Both the position numbers and the translations under genes were made by a program. A stretch of DNA of 64,000 bases. Source: Streptomyces eurocidicus (GTDB taxonomy: Bacteria; Actinomycetota; Actinomycetes; Streptomycetales; Streptomycetaceae). Shown one piece after another: positions 8,485-17,311 of this stretch (position 1 is the stretch's first letter; each line of letters starts with the position of its first letter). The stretch spans positions 1,047,458 through 1,111,457 of the forward strand of contig NZ_LGUI01000002.1 in the NCBI RefSeq assembly GCF_002891295.1. Direction: 5' to 3'. The notes under the pieces were generated by a model. The model worked only from the letters and a program-made list of their open reading frames with translations. It did no database searches and was not told the origin of the DNA.

Positions 8485-9405
8485 ATGAAAGCTGTGATCG
8501 TTCGTTTCTTCGGTGGCCCGGAAGTCCTTGAGGTGGCGGAGGTTCCGGTGCCGGAACCCGGTCCCGGCCAGGTCCGGATCCGGGTCGCCGCCTCGGCTGT
8601 CAACCCGGTGGACGTCCAGACCCGCTCCGGCGCGCTCACCGCGGGCGGCCTGCTCCCGGAGCGGGAGGTCATCGGCATCGGCTGGGATGTCGCCGGCACT
8701 GTCGACGCGCTAGGGCCCGAGGTCGCCGGCTTCCGTCGCGGCGACGCGGTGATCGGGCTGTCCGACCGGCTGGCGCTGCCGCTCAAGACGCAGGCCGAGT
8801 ACGTGGTGCTGGATGCGGACGCGGTCGCTGCGGTGCCTGCCGGCACCGACCTGGTGGCAGCGGCGACCCTGCCCTTGGGCGGGCTCACCGCTGCTCAGGC
8901 ACTCGATACCGCCGCGCCCAAGCCCGGCGACACGCTGCTGGTCACCGGAGCGGCGGGGGCAGTGGGCGGCTACACGGTGCAGCTCGCCGCGCTGGCCGGT
9001 GTGCGGGTGGTCGCGGTCGCGGGCGCCGGCGACGAAGAGCTGGTACGCGATCTCGGCGCGGAGTTCTTCGTGCCGCGGACCGCGGACCTGCCCGCCGCGG
9101 TGCGCGACCTGGTGCCCGGTGGCGTGCACACCGCGGTCGACGCGGCGTCGGTGGGGATGCCCGCGCTGGACGCGGTGCGCGGCGGGGGTTCGCTGGTCAG
9201 CGTACTGGGCAACGCGCCGACGCCGCTGCGGGGCATCCGGGTGGGCAACGTATGGGTCCGCGCGGACGGCCCTCGCCTCGCCGCGTTGGCCGCCGCCGGG
9301 CTGCGTCCGCGGATCGCCGACGTCCTGCCGCTGGACATGGTCGCCGAGGCGCACCGCAGGCTGGCGGCGGGCGGGCCGCGTGGTCGCCTGGTGCTGGTGC
9401 CTTGA
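8485..9405 (+). CDS. Zinc-independent quinone oxidoreductase (MDR family), NADP-dependent
   Basis: This 306-residue medium-chain reductase has a GroES-like N-terminal domain (ASAVNPVDVQTRSG) and a Rossmann domain with the nucleotide-binding motif TGAAGAVGGYTVQLA near residue 155. It ends with AAGGPRGRLVLVP, typical of NADPH:quinone or zeta-crystallin-like reductases. No zinc ligands are seen. It probably reduces quinones or reactive carbonyls in the cytoplasm under control of the divergent HxlR protein. The start is the ATG at 8485; a GTG at 8479 is the alternative. Confidence 0.92.
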   Translation: MKAVIVRFFGGPEVLEVAEVPVPEPGPGQVRIRVAASAVNPVDVQTRSGALTAGGLLPEREVIGIGWDVAGTVDALGPEVAGFRRGDAVIGLSDRLALPLKTQAEYVVLDADAVAAVPAGTDLVAAATLPLGGLTAAQALDTAAPKPGDTLLVTGAAGAVGGYTVQLAALAGVRVVAVAGAGDEELVRDLGAEFFVPRTADLPAAVRDLVPGGVHTAVDAASVGMPALDAVRGGGSLVSVLGNAPTPLRGIRVGNVWVRADGPRLAALAAAGLRPRIADVLPLDMVAEAHRRLAAGGPRGRLVLVP

Positions 9406-9413
9406 CGCAGCGT

Positions 9414-9454
9414 GAACCCGAGGGTCCGATGCCAGGGTGTGGACCCTCGGGTTC
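9414..9454 (+). terminator. 14-bp inverted repeat after the oxidoreductase
   Basis: GAACCCGAGGGTCC and GGACCCTCGGGTTC pair perfectly around a 13-nt loop, nine bases past the stop codon. It is a likely terminator. Confidence 0.7.
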
Positions 9455-9459
9455 GTGGT

Positions 9460-9850
9460 GAAGCCGCAAGGTCGGTTTCCTGCGGCCGCTCCAGGAGAGC
9501 GCGGGCGGAGTTCGTGCAGCGGATCGTGGTCGTCTCATCCGGACCGAAGACCTCGGCGAGGTGGTCGGGCCCGTGGGCGAGGGCTTCCTCGAATCGACGG
9601 TCGACGCGGAGCCGTTCCAGGACGGCATCCTGGCCGTGGAGTTCGAATCCGGGTGCTGAGGCCGGTGGCGCGCAGGTCCAGCGGGGACAGTAGTCGCTGG
9701 ACGAGGTCGAGTTCGTCGTCGGCCTGCCCGGGGTGGGCGAAGGCGGCGACGAGGGCGCGCTGAGCCTGGGCGGTGGCCTGTCCGCCGGCAACACTGTGCT
9801 GCTCGGCCTCGGCGCGGGCGGCCGCGACCCGCAGTGAACCCGGCCGGGTA
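9460..9850 (-). pseudogene. Remnant resembling the C-terminus of an actinobacterial integrase
   Basis: Two minus-strand frames join near 9655. The upstream one reads VAGGQATAQAQRALVAAF ... DDELDLVQRLLSPLDLRATG. The downstream one reads FELHGQDAVLERLRVDRRFEEALAHG, then LAEVFGPDETTTIRCTNSARALLE. The second part resembles the C-terminal tail of Streptomyces tyrosine-type recombinases as I recall them. No catalytic region is present. A related copy of the first block occurs at 52.9 kb. Confidence 0.4.
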
Positions 9851-10907
9851 GCCGGGTTCGCCGGTCGGTCCGTCCTCGCCGACCGGCTCGCGCGGCGCCT
9901 GGAGGGCCGGATGCCGCTGGGCGGCCCGGTCCAGGATCTGGTGGGCCCGCTGATCGGCTTCGCCCTGCCGCAGCGCCGGCAGTGCGGCGACGTGCGGTGC
10001 GACGAGGGGGCGCTGCTCGCTCCGGCCGTGACTGCCCGCGCTGCAGGGAGGGCCGGCTCGACCGCCGTGCGCAGCGCCGTGTGGTCGCGCCCGCCGTCGA
10101 CGCCGCGATGCCCGGGGCGAACCGTACGACCCGCAGGATCCCGATTCCGGCCCTGGCCCCGACGACGTCGAGATGTTCCGGTCGCGCAAGCCTTCGGCAC
10201 ATGTCCACGACGGAATGGGCCCGGTCCTCCCGCCCGAGGAGCCCCCCATACTTGGTGGCCTGGCGTACCGAGTTCCTGGAGATCCTCGCCCGGGAGGGGG
10301 AGCGCCGTCACTCCGGGCAGCGGCAGCCGGTCGCTCCGGGCCGGCGCGCCCGCGCCCGCAACCGCGTTCGCGCCGACGCGGCTGACCGCCACGGAGAGGG
10401 CCGCCGAGGAGCAGGAACGGGCGGAGGCCCTCGCTTCGCGGGCCGTCGAACGGTGGGGCGAGCAGGACTGGCAGCACGAGAGCACGGCGTGGCCGGCGGC
10501 GGCCGGGAGGAGTGCTACGAGGTCTGCCACGCCGAGGACGATGACCTGGTGCGGATCGTGCACCATCCGCGCCCGGCGCAGGACATCGCCGGCGGACTGC
10601 GCGCCCTCGCCCAGCAGGTGCCCTGGGCCGCCCGGTCGCCCTGGCCGTCGACCAGCCGGCCGCCACCTCCTTGACGGGGCTACCCAGGTACTCCATGACT
10701 TCGAAGTGCCCACCGTCACCACATCACCGGTCAGCTCTGACGGCGGCGCCCGGGCCCGGGACGAGTGGGGGACTCCGGTAACGGGGATGACGGTGTGTTT
10801 CGCGAGCTATCGGCCCCGCGGCTCCGGGCACCGCCGTGTGCGGAGGCGCCCGGCGTGCGAGGGGGGGACACGGCCGAGCGCCGAAGGAGCCGCCTCTGCC
10901 CGGTGTG
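9851..10907. other. Decayed region without an assignable gene
   Basis: About 1 kb of very GC-rich DNA. Short plausible peptides appear on both strands (for example a plus-strand EVCHAEDDDLVRIVHHPRP near 10,520), but every frame is soon interrupted or turns to arginine-rich shadow. It may contain one or two heavily frameshifted genes. Confidence 0.35.
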
Positions 10908-11342
10908 TCAGACGGGAATGTCGCCCGACAGGCCGTACTGCTGGATCGTCTGGCCACCGTCCGTGGTGCGCAGGATGTACCACGTGCCGTTCGACGGCCG
11001 CCAGATCGCGAAGTCGGCCTTCCCGTCGCCGTCGAAGTCCCCGGAGACCGGAACGTCGCCGGACATGCCGTACTGCTGGTCCGTTCTGCCGCCGTCGCTG
11101 CTGCGGATGACGTACCACGTGCCGTTCGACGGGCGCCAGACGGCGAGGTCGGCCTTTCCGTCGCCGTCGAAGTCGGCTCTGAGTCGTTGCGGCGCGCTCG
11201 TGTCGGCGGCCGCCAGGGTGCGGGGCTCGGCCGGGCCCGGGCTTGCCACGGCTGTGCCCGGGAGTCCGGCGGTGACTGCGGTGACTGCGAGCAGCGCGAG
11301 GCAGACGGCACTCAGGCGGGCGGAGAGCTTCTTTTTCCTCAT
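10908..11342 (-). CDS. Secreted FG-GAP/VCBS-repeat protein, apparently cut short
   Basis: The 144-residue protein begins with a classic signal peptide (RKKKLSARL, hydrophobic core, GTAVASPG). Two repeats of the FG-GAP/VCBS type follow: [21 protein letters not shown] and [21 protein letters not shown]. The D-x-D-x-D-G-x-x-D loops bind calcium in this family. It stops after SGDIPV, exactly where a third repeat would begin, so it may be a truncated longer propeller protein. The start at 11340-11342 has GAGAGACACC upstream; an in-frame ATG 42 bases earlier would hide the signal peptide. Confidence 0.8.
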   Translation of the reverse strand: MRKKKLSARLSAVCLALLAVTAVTAGLPGTAVASPGPAEPRTLAAADTSAPQRLRADFDGDGKADLAVWRPSNGTWYVIRSSDGGRTDQQYGMSGDVPVSGDFDGDGKADFAIWRPSNGTWYILRTTDGGQTIQQYGLSGDIPV

Positions 11343-12132
11343 GGTGTCTCTCGATTCCTGTCGTCCTGTCGATGGAGCAGACAAGGGATGCGATGAGTGA
11401 GTGTCATGAGGATGCCGGGGCGGGAGCCCCGGCGAAAGACATCAGCAGGTCACTGTCAACGGCCGGATTCCGCCCGGGTACGCGGGGCGGCTCCGCTCCG
11501 CCGACGGGGAACTGGTAACCGGTTCGTCATCCCGTTCCTCGGCGACGACGGCGGCGCCCGGCGGGTCCGGGACTGGCGGCTGCGGCCAGGGGAGGCACGT
11601 TCTTCGAGATGACCGCCCTGACCGGGCGGCCGCCGGACCGGGCGGTGTGCACGGGGCTGACGGAGGCACAGGCCAAGGGCCGTCGCCAGCGGCTGGGCGG
11701 GCGTCTCGGAGGCTGACCACGGCCTCATGAAATACCTGACCCCGCGCGCCAAGGCCCTGCGGTGAACGCGGCCCCTGGCCTGCGGATCGTATGCCCGTAC
11801 GGTACCGCGCGCCGCCGTGTTCCGTGGCCGCCTGTGCGGCTGGCCGGGCGGCTGCCGCGCAACCCGACGGCCTTGTGAGATGGCGCCGTTGGACTGTGGC
11901 CGGGATCCGCGCCGCCCGCGCCGGCTGGTCCCGGGTCCCTGGGCCTGGCGTCCACCGCCCTCGCTCTCACCCGGCCATCCTCGCCGCCCGCCGCGCCCCG
12001 TGTGCTCTGACCTGGAGTGCGCCGCTGCGTCGGCTGCACTCCGGGCACATCGGTGACTACGTGGCCTTCACGGTCGCCGACATCGCGGTGATGTCCGTCC
12101 CGGCTCTATGGTGAGCCGACCCGTCCCGCGGG
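11343..12132. other. Decayed intergenic region
   Basis: No intact gene is seen. At ~11,600-11,760 two plus-strand frames join into a short plausible C-terminus (EMTALTGRPPDRAVCTGLTE, then GLMKYLTPRAKALR), which I cannot assign. The last ~100 bases hold the scrap annotated separately. Confidence 0.4.
12010..12114 (+). pseudogene. Possible scrap of an NuoL-like proton-translocating subunit C-terminus
   Basis: The plus-strand frame ends with LRRLHSGHIGDYVAFTVADI and a stop. That resembles the final helix region of NADH dehydrogenase/antiporter subunit L proteins (LRALHSGHxGDYVAW). Nothing upstream is recognisable in the same frame. The identification rests on one short motif. Confidence 0.3.
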
Positions 12133-13068
12133 TCACCGGATGACGACGGACCGCCCCATGAAGAAGTACCCGCAGAAGTCGGTGTACGGGCCGCGGTTGG
12201 CGGTCTCCGGGTTGGTGATGCGTACTCCGCTGTTGTCGTAGTTACGGGCCGTGTCGCTGCCCGGTTTGTGGCCCCAGAACAGCTCCTGGTGTTTGCGGTA
12301 GAAGTGGAAGTCGGTGCCCGGCCAGATGACCATGGCCAGGAACCATCGCGGGTTCTCGCTGTCGGGCAGGCACTGGGTGCTGCGTACCAGGCCGTCGATG
12401 AGGATGGCGTTGGTGAGGTCGAGGCAGGTGTGGGCCTGGAACTCGTGTCCGTGGGCGCGGCCCGGCTGGGCGCGGGTGTCGGTGCGCCGGTCGCCCGCGT
12501 AGTTGTAGCAGTTGTTCTGGGGCTGGACCTCGGGGCGGTTCCAGAAGGCGGGGTTGTAGTTGCCCAGTTCGACCAGGCAGGCGGCGGTGGGTTCGGGTGC
12601 GGCCTCGGGGGCGGGGGCCGTGCCGACCGAGGGGTGCGAGGGCAGACGCTGGGGCCGGAAGAAGGGCGGGGGAGCGTCGGCGAAGCGGTCGATCTCCCGC
12701 AGGACGAGGTCGCGCATGCCCGCGTCGAGGGGGGTGGACCGGTGCTCGCGCAGGGGTGTGGCGACGTGGCGGGTCATGCCGGAGACCACCTTGCGGGCCA
12801 GTTCCGTGGACCGGGCGACGTCGCGGGCGCCGGTGGTGCCGAGGGCGAACTCGCGAGGCAGGGGGGTGGGCCAGACCTGGTCGTCGCTCACGGCGGAGAG
12901 CACGACCTCGCGGTACCCCAGCCCGTCGGACCCTTCGTGGGGCAGTCCCACGACGTCTTCGGCGGCGTCGGCCACCTCGGACAGGAGGGTGCGCACCGCG
13001 CTCTCGTCGGTGATGATCCAGGCGGGGTTGGGGCGCCCGGAGAAGATCTCGACTTCCACTCGCAGCAT
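12133..13068 (-). CDS. Conserved hypothetical protein with NNCYNYA/AQPG motif
   Basis: This 311-residue protein starts at the ATG at 13066-13068, preceded by GAAGGAGCG. The N-terminal ~150 residues (LRVEVEIFSGRPNPAWIITD...) are followed by a Pro/Ala linker at ~160-180. A second domain begins VELGNYNPAFWNRPEVQPQNN and contains NNCYNYA, then RAQPGRAHG, and later WPGTDFHFYR. The Cys followed by conserved His residues suggests a cysteine-hydrolase-like fold, but that is inference. It is monocistronic and no signal peptide is seen. Confidence 0.8.
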   Translation of the reverse strand: MLRVEVEIFSGRPNPAWIITDESAVRTLLSEVADAAEDVVGLPHEGSDGLGYREVVLSAVSDDQVWPTPLPREFALGTTGARDVARSTELARKVVSGMTRHVATPLREHRSTPLDAGMRDLVLREIDRFADAPPPFFRPQRLPSHPSVGTAPAPEAAPEPTAACLVELGNYNPAFWNRPEVQPQNNCYNYAGDRRTDTRAQPGRAHGHEFQAHTCLDLTNAILIDGLVRSTQCLPDSENPRWFLAMVIWPGTDFHFYRKHQELFWGHKPGSDTARNYDNSGVRITNPETANRGPYTDFCGYFFMGRSVVIR

Positions 13069-13476
13069 CGCACCGCTCCTTCGAAAACCTGCCGGGCCCG
13101 TCCGCCGGCCTGGGCCGGTACAGACTTCATATGCTGGCAATGCCGTATCACCGGGTGCAATGAGCCGAACGAGTGACGGGTGACGGGGGTTGGGGAACGA
13201 GGCCCGGCGGATGGAAATCGCTGGAGACTCGGGAAAGGGGCCCGTGCCGGTTCCGTTTAGTGCCGGGCGGGTGCGAAGGGGACACGGAAACCGGCTGTGC
13301 CGCCTGCGGGCGGGCGGCGACCCCGCCCCGTGGCACAGCCGGCGAACCGCCCCCTACCGCACGGCCGCGGCCCGGCCCGAGCCTGACGCCCGGCCGGAGA
13401 GCAGCCGCGCCCCGGCCGGGCGCTCAGCCCCCCGGGGGGCGGGGGGCTGAAATTCACTTCCTCGGTGACCGAGAAA

Positions 13477-13690
13477 ATGCCGCCGTGCCCGAATGCTCCA
13501 GTGCGTACACCTACGGGATGAGCGCGCTCCTGATCTGCCCGGAATGCGGACACTGCGGTGATCAAGGACGCGGTCGGGAACGTGCTCGCCAACGGTGCCA
13601 CGGTTTACGGTGGTCAAGAACCTGAAGGTCAAGGGCAGCCCGGCCGGGATCAAAGCGGGGGCGGTGTTCACTGCCCGTCTTCCGGCGGTC
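13477..13690 (+). pseudogene. phnA: Degenerate PhnA-family zinc-ribbon gene
   Basis: Pieces in different frames reconstruct a PhnA-like protein: MPPCP, then PECSSAYTYGMSALLICPECGH (the zinc ribbon), then VIKDAVGNVLANGATV, then VVKNLKVKGSPAGIKAGAVF. The order matches the PhnA domain. At least two frameshifts and a short deletion after CPECGH break it, and its 3' end is lost at the adjoining IS5 remnant. PhnA proteins are small and of uncertain role despite the phosphonate name. Confidence 0.7.
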
Positions 13691-14090
13691 GACCGGCGAC
13701 GGGTCGGCCCCGGCTCCCTTTTTTCGCGCGGATGTGAGCGGATGTGAGAGGCGTCCACGCAGGCCCGGGACCAGTCGAGTTCGTCCGCGGCATGCGGCTG
13801 CGCGAGGAGAATGCGGTGCGGCCGGTCGAAGACGCCGGTTTCGTGCCACCGTCCCAGCCGGCGCCAGCGGGTCTGCCCCGGGCCGAATCCCAGCCTCCAG
13901 GGGCAGGAGCTGCCGGCTGATGTCCTGGTAGAGCACGTACAAGATGCCCTGCGGCCACAGCCGGTCGGATCACCGGCCGTGGCCCGGGCGACCGACCGGG
14001 CCACGGCGGCGGCAACGGTTCGACAAGCTTCCACAGTTCATCGTCCACGATCCACGGCCGCCTGCTCACGCCCACCCAACAGCCGAAGCA
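13680..14090 (-). pseudogene. IS5-family transposase remnant
   Basis: Three minus-strand frames together give SRRPWIVDDELWKLVEPLPPP, YVLYQDISRQLLPLE, RWRRLGRWHETGVFD and DELDWSRACVDASHIR. This is the N-terminal half of an IS5-family transposase. It has at least three frameshifts and lacks the catalytic C-terminus. It abuts the truncated PhnA gene. Confidence 0.7.
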
Positions 14091-14177
14091 CCACACACGT
14101 CACGGCCAGCCGGCCACACCCAACAAGATCGTGCTACGAGCTCTCAGGAGGAACGGCCGCCGGGGCCCATCAGCCGG

Positions 14178-14471
14178 TCAGATCTCCGTACAGGTGAGCC
14201 CGACGCCGACGTCAACGCCCTGGGCTACGACGCCCAGCAGGCCCAGCACCGACGCTACGGAGGAGTCGCTCGCGGTGCCTACCGTCTGGCAGTGGTAGTT
14301 CGCCGGGGCTCCCGGGGTGGGCGATGCGCAGCCGAAGACAGCAGTGCTGCCGAAGGATGTTCCTGAGCAGTGGACGTCCACGCCGTCGGCGGCGAGGGAC
14401 GCGGTGGCCGCTCCAGCGAGCAGGGCGGCGGTGGCCGCGAGCGTGGTCAGGCTGCGGCGCAGGTGCTTCAT
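14178..14471 (-). CDS. Small secreted protein
   Basis: This 97-residue protein has a signal peptide (KHLRRSLTTL, Ala-rich core, AASLA-type cleavage near residue 28). The mature domain of ~70 residues has four cysteines (VDVHCSG, VFGCASP, NYHCQTV, LTCTEI). The start at 14469-14471 has GGGAGAGCC before it. The mature end (SVLGLLGVVAQGVDVGVGL) is hydrophobic and chaplin-like in feel, but it lacks a chaplin domain. Function unknown. Confidence 0.75.
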   Translation of the reverse strand: MKHLRRSLTTLAATAALLAGAATASLAADGVDVHCSGTSFGSTAVFGCASPTPGAPANYHCQTVGTASDSSVASVLGLLGVVAQGVDVGVGLTCTEI

Positions 14472-14783
14472 ACGGGGCTCTCCCTCGGTGAGCGCGGGTC
14501 GCCGTGGCAAGTGCCCGGCGGCGGACCCCGGACCGGCCATGTCCCTCCCGTACCCAGGGGCCGGCAGGGACCTGCCCTCGGGCGCAGCGGGAGGAACCTG
14601 CGGCCCCCGACACATCAATGCGCGCAGTGCCGCACTCTCCCCGGCGGGCGCCCCACGCGTGTCTCCGAGCGCCGTCATCCTGCCTGTTCCCGCCCCTCCC
14701 TCGAACTGCCCGGGTCTGCCGGATTCCGCCAAGGGCCTGCCCGATCGGTCCGTGTGGGCCCGCTGGGACCCATCGGAAAGTGC

Positions 14784-14924
14784 CTAGTGGTGTGAGGGGT
14801 GACTCCACCATGCTGCCGAGACCATCTCGTCGTTCTTGGCGTGGCCGGCTACGGGGGATGCCAGGACAGCAGTGATTGCGAGGGCTGCTGTGGCGATGAT
14901 GCCAGCGGCGATGTGCTTAAGCAC
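14784..14924 (-). CDS. 46-residue secreted peptide
   Basis: A short frame starts at the GTG at 14922-14924, five bases after GGAGA. It encodes VLKHIAAGIIATAALAITAV, then a LASPVAGHA cleavage-like site and a ~20-residue tail ending in WWSHPSHH. The basic-hydrophobic-AxA layout is a textbook Sec signal, so the mature product is a peptide of about 20 residues. It lies upstream of, and on the same strand as, the 97-residue secreted protein. It could be a truncated larger protein or a genuine secreted peptide. Confidence 0.5.
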   Translation of the reverse strand: MLKHIAAGIIATAALAITAVLASPVAGHAKNDEMVSAAWWSHPSHH

Positions 14925-14980
14925 GAGTTCTCCATCGTCTCGGCCGGGTGAATTGCTGGTAGTACACCACCCCGCGATCT

Positions 14981-15408
14981 ATGGACGATAAACAGGAGGC
15001 TTATCCGACAGCCCGACTGGCCCCGTGCGGCCCCCGCGGCGACGCCCCGCTGGATGTGCCTAAGGTGCTCCCGGCCGCCAGCCAGCCGCAGCGCGCCGAC
15101 GCTGCTGTCGTCGACCAGGAGCTCACCCAGGAGCAGGTCCCGCGCTGGCGCAACCGCGCCGCTGCCGACCACCAGATCGTCCACGACCACATCGTCCGGT
15201 ACAGCGAGCGGTCGGCGCAGCGCCTGTTCACCCGGGCGTTCGTCGCGACCGTGCAGCGCCTGTCCCGGCTCGGGCATCTGGACCTTGGCTACACCCCGTG
15301 GGGGCAGGCACGAACGGCGGCGAGATCTCCGGTGTCGACCTGGCCCGGGTCGTGCTGCGGGTCGCGAGAGACCAGGAGCGGAAGAACGGCGGGAAGAATT
15401 TCGGTTGA
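14981..15408 (+). pseudogene. Hypothetical protein with one frameshift
   Basis: The first frame (ATG 14981) contains a coherent helical stretch (VDQELTQEQVPRWRNRAAAD, then HIVRYSERSAQRLFTRAFV). Near 15,305 the natural continuation is in another frame (GTNGGEISGVDLARVVLRVA), ending at 15,408. I see no known domain. Together with the next two genes it resembles a small cluster from a mobile element. Confidence 0.4.
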
Positions 15409-15527
15409 GGAAGGGCAAGTTCACGCTCTGCCGTCCGCTCGGGCCGAAGGCACAGGCTGAGGTCCGACAGGCCGTTGAGGCACAACGGGTGAAGGCCGAC
15501 ACGGACGTCCAGCGGCCATCCGGCTAG
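15405..15527 (+). CDS. 40-residue hypothetical protein
   Basis: A TTG start overlaps the preceding stop (TTGA) and encodes LRKGKFTLCRPLGPKAQAEV then an EAQR helix. The overlap with the upstream gene supports it; its length and lack of homologue recognition do not. Function unknown. Confidence 0.35.
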   Translation: MRKGKFTLCRPLGPKAQAEVRQAVEAQRVKADTDVQRPSG

Positions 15528-15557
15528 GCCCACCAGACGTCGGTTGAAGGACAGCAG

Positions 15558-15971
15558 ATGCCGCAGGCCAAGCGCCCTGCCGGGCCGCTCCCGTACGCCT
15601 CGAAGGACGAGACAGTCCAGGCCACCATCGAGGTCGTGCAGCACTTCCGGGCCTGGGTCGAGACCCCCATGGGCCAGGAGATGCTGGCGAGTAAGCACCC
15701 GCGGCTCATCGCGTTCAAGAACGCGTGGGAGAGTCTCCCGCCGGCGGAACTGCCCACTGGTCCGGGCCCGGCTACTGCCCCGTACGGAGATGTGTCAAAG
15801 GCGGCCCGCGCCTTGTGGCGGAAGGTGGCGGAGTCGGGCCGCTTCGCCGGCGGAGACCTTAAGGCGCTGCGTGCCGTCGCCGACAGCGCGGCGGCGCACG
15901 CCGAGCGCCTCGCCAAGACCGCCCCTGCCGCCGAACAGGGATTTCCACTGCTTCCCGGCGCGCCGCGGTGA
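15558..15971 (+). CDS. Hypothetical protein
   Basis: The protein has 137 residues from the ATG at 15,558, eight bases after a GAAGGA site. It is mostly helical (DETVQATIEVVQHFRAWVET, then LKALRAVADSAAAHAERLAK), with no membrane segment or known motif. It is the third gene of a short same-strand cluster. Codon use is normal for the genome, so it is probably real. Confidence 0.55.
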   Translation: MPQAKRPAGPLPYASKDETVQATIEVVQHFRAWVETPMGQEMLASKHPRLIAFKNAWESLPPAELPTGPGPATAPYGDVSKAARALWRKVAESGRFAGGDLKALRAVADSAAAHAERLAKTAPAAEQGFPLLPGAPR

Positions 15972-16180
15972 CGGCCCACGGCGCCAGGCGGCAGGCCCCG
16001 CGCCCCCGCGGTCACCACGCCGCCGCTAGGTACGGCAGCGCCGTCGTCCCGCATCTTGTCCTAGAAGGCAAGCGTTGATGGGGAGGAACAGGTCGGTCGG
16101 AGGACGTGCCCGAAATATGTGGTCGCCGATCAGTTGATCGGCCTAGAGTCGCTGGGGACCATTCTCAGGGGAGGGAGCGC

Positions 16181-16545
16181 ATGTTGCAGGAGCCGATTCC
16201 CTTACGTTGCGGTCTTGCACAGCTGACTGTTATCCGGCACGGGCAGAGCGCGGCCAACGTGCTCTTCGCCGAGGCGGCGGAGAACGACCGAGCGGAGGTC
16301 CCGCTGGAAGCCTGCGACGACGCACAGGTACCGCTCTCCGCGCTGAAGCCGGTTACAGGTGCGTGCCGCAGGGCGATGGCTCGCTTCCCTCGGACCCGCC
16401 GACCGTCCCGACTTGGCGGTCAGCTCGCCCTACCTGCGGGCGCTCCAGAGCTGGGACGGCATGGCTGCCCGGGCCCGCGAACAAGGCTGCACACCCCCCT
16501 CAGCGCTGGTGGACGAACGCCTGCGGGACCGCGAGATGGGGTGGT
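16181..16545 (+). pseudogene. Truncated, frameshifted histidine phosphatase
   Basis: After a strong GGGAGGGAG site, the ATG at 16,181 opens a frame with the phosphoglycerate-mutase-like signature LTVIRHGQSAANVLF, whose RHG histidine is the phospho-acceptor. Near 16,355 the frame shifts to QVRAAGRWLASLG, then AVSSPYLRALQSW and DERLRDREMG. There the similarity ends abruptly, so the second half of the domain is missing. The 3' end abuts a type III polyketide synthase fragment on the opposite strand. Confidence 0.75.
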
Positions 16546-16863
16546 GGTGTGGCTGGTGATGAGCCAGTCGATGTCCTGCGCGTCCAGGCCCGCGCGTTCC
16601 AGTGCGGTCTGGGCTGCCTCCTTCGCCAGGGTCAGCATGCCCTGGACGGCTGGCGTGTTGCGCTGCTCCAGGGTGCCTTCCTTCGCCACCACCTCGAGGG
16701 GTGAGACGAACTGGCGGGTCTCGACGCTGAGCTTCTGCGCGTGCGCGGGTATCCGGTCAAGGATGGGATGGCCGGGATTTGCCCGGTGCATGTCCGCGAT
16801 GACCTCGGACGTGGTGACGGTGTGTTCGGGGAAGACCGCGACGGGCGGGGTCGCGAAGGCCAC
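16545..16863 (-). pseudogene. N-terminal fragment of a type III polyketide synthase
   Basis: From a GTG at 16,861-16,863 with GGAG upstream, about 105 residues match the start of bacterial chalcone-synthase-like enzymes (ATPPVAVFPEHTVTTSEVI, RQFVSPLEVV, LITSHTTTP). Intact family members have ~350 residues with a Cys-His-Asn triad that condenses malonyl-CoA units. Here the protein breaks just after LITSHTTTP, before the catalytic Cys. It is a rearrangement scar, not a working enzyme. Confidence 0.75.
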
Positions 16864-16889
16864 AGGGGCTCCGATCTGACAGGGCGATC

Positions 16890-16923
16890 GATGGGCCTGA
16901 TGCCCCCTGACATCAGGCCCATC
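16890..16923. repeat. Perfect 13-bp inverted repeat
   Basis: GATGGGCCTGATG and CATCAGGCCCATC flank an 8-nt spacer between the PKS fragment and the transposase remnant. It could be a terminator or an insertion-sequence end. Confidence 0.5.
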
Positions 16924-16939
16924 GGCCCGTTCTGGTGAC

Positions 16940-17311
16940 GCGCCATTCGCGAACGCCTCGACGTGCGCCCGCCGTTGATGGTGAGGTACAGGCGGCTGTT
17001 GGCGTCGATGACGATCTGCAGGTTGGTCGAGTACCGGTAGTTCTTGCTGGAAGCGGCGATGCTGCGGTCACGGGTGGGCACCAAGATGCCGTCGACGATG
17101 TAGACGGTGTACTTGCGCGGCCGACGCTCCGGGGAGATCGCCAGCAGCGGTGCGAGTGATCGAGGATGCGGTCGGCTGCGGACTTCGATACCCCGAACAG
17201 CGGTGCCACCTGCCGCAACGTCAGGTTTGTGCGCCAGTACGTGGCCACCAGCAAGACCCGGTCCGCCAGCGGCAGCCGCCACGGCCTGCCCCGCTGAACG
17301 TCTCCACCCAC
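16940..17311 (-). pseudogene. IS5-family (DDE_4 type) transposase remnant
   Basis: One frame gives the helix-turn-helix part (LPLADRVLLVATYWRTNLTL, APLFGVSKSAADRILD). A second frame continues LLAISPERRPRKYTVYIVDG, RDRSIAASSKNYRYSTNLQ and VIDANSRLYL. These are recognisable as the N-terminal two thirds of an IS5-group transposase. A frameshift near 17,160 and a C-terminal truncation inactivate it. Confidence 0.7.

Noticed and set aside
10200..10700. Plus-strand gene around EVCHAEDDDLVRIVHHPRP
   Set aside because: The coding-like stretch is too short and flanked by shadow sequence; no family or start could be supported.
14178..14471. Chaplin call for the 97-residue secreted protein
   Set aside because: Size, signal and hydrophobic end fit loosely, but the chaplin sequence pattern is absent.
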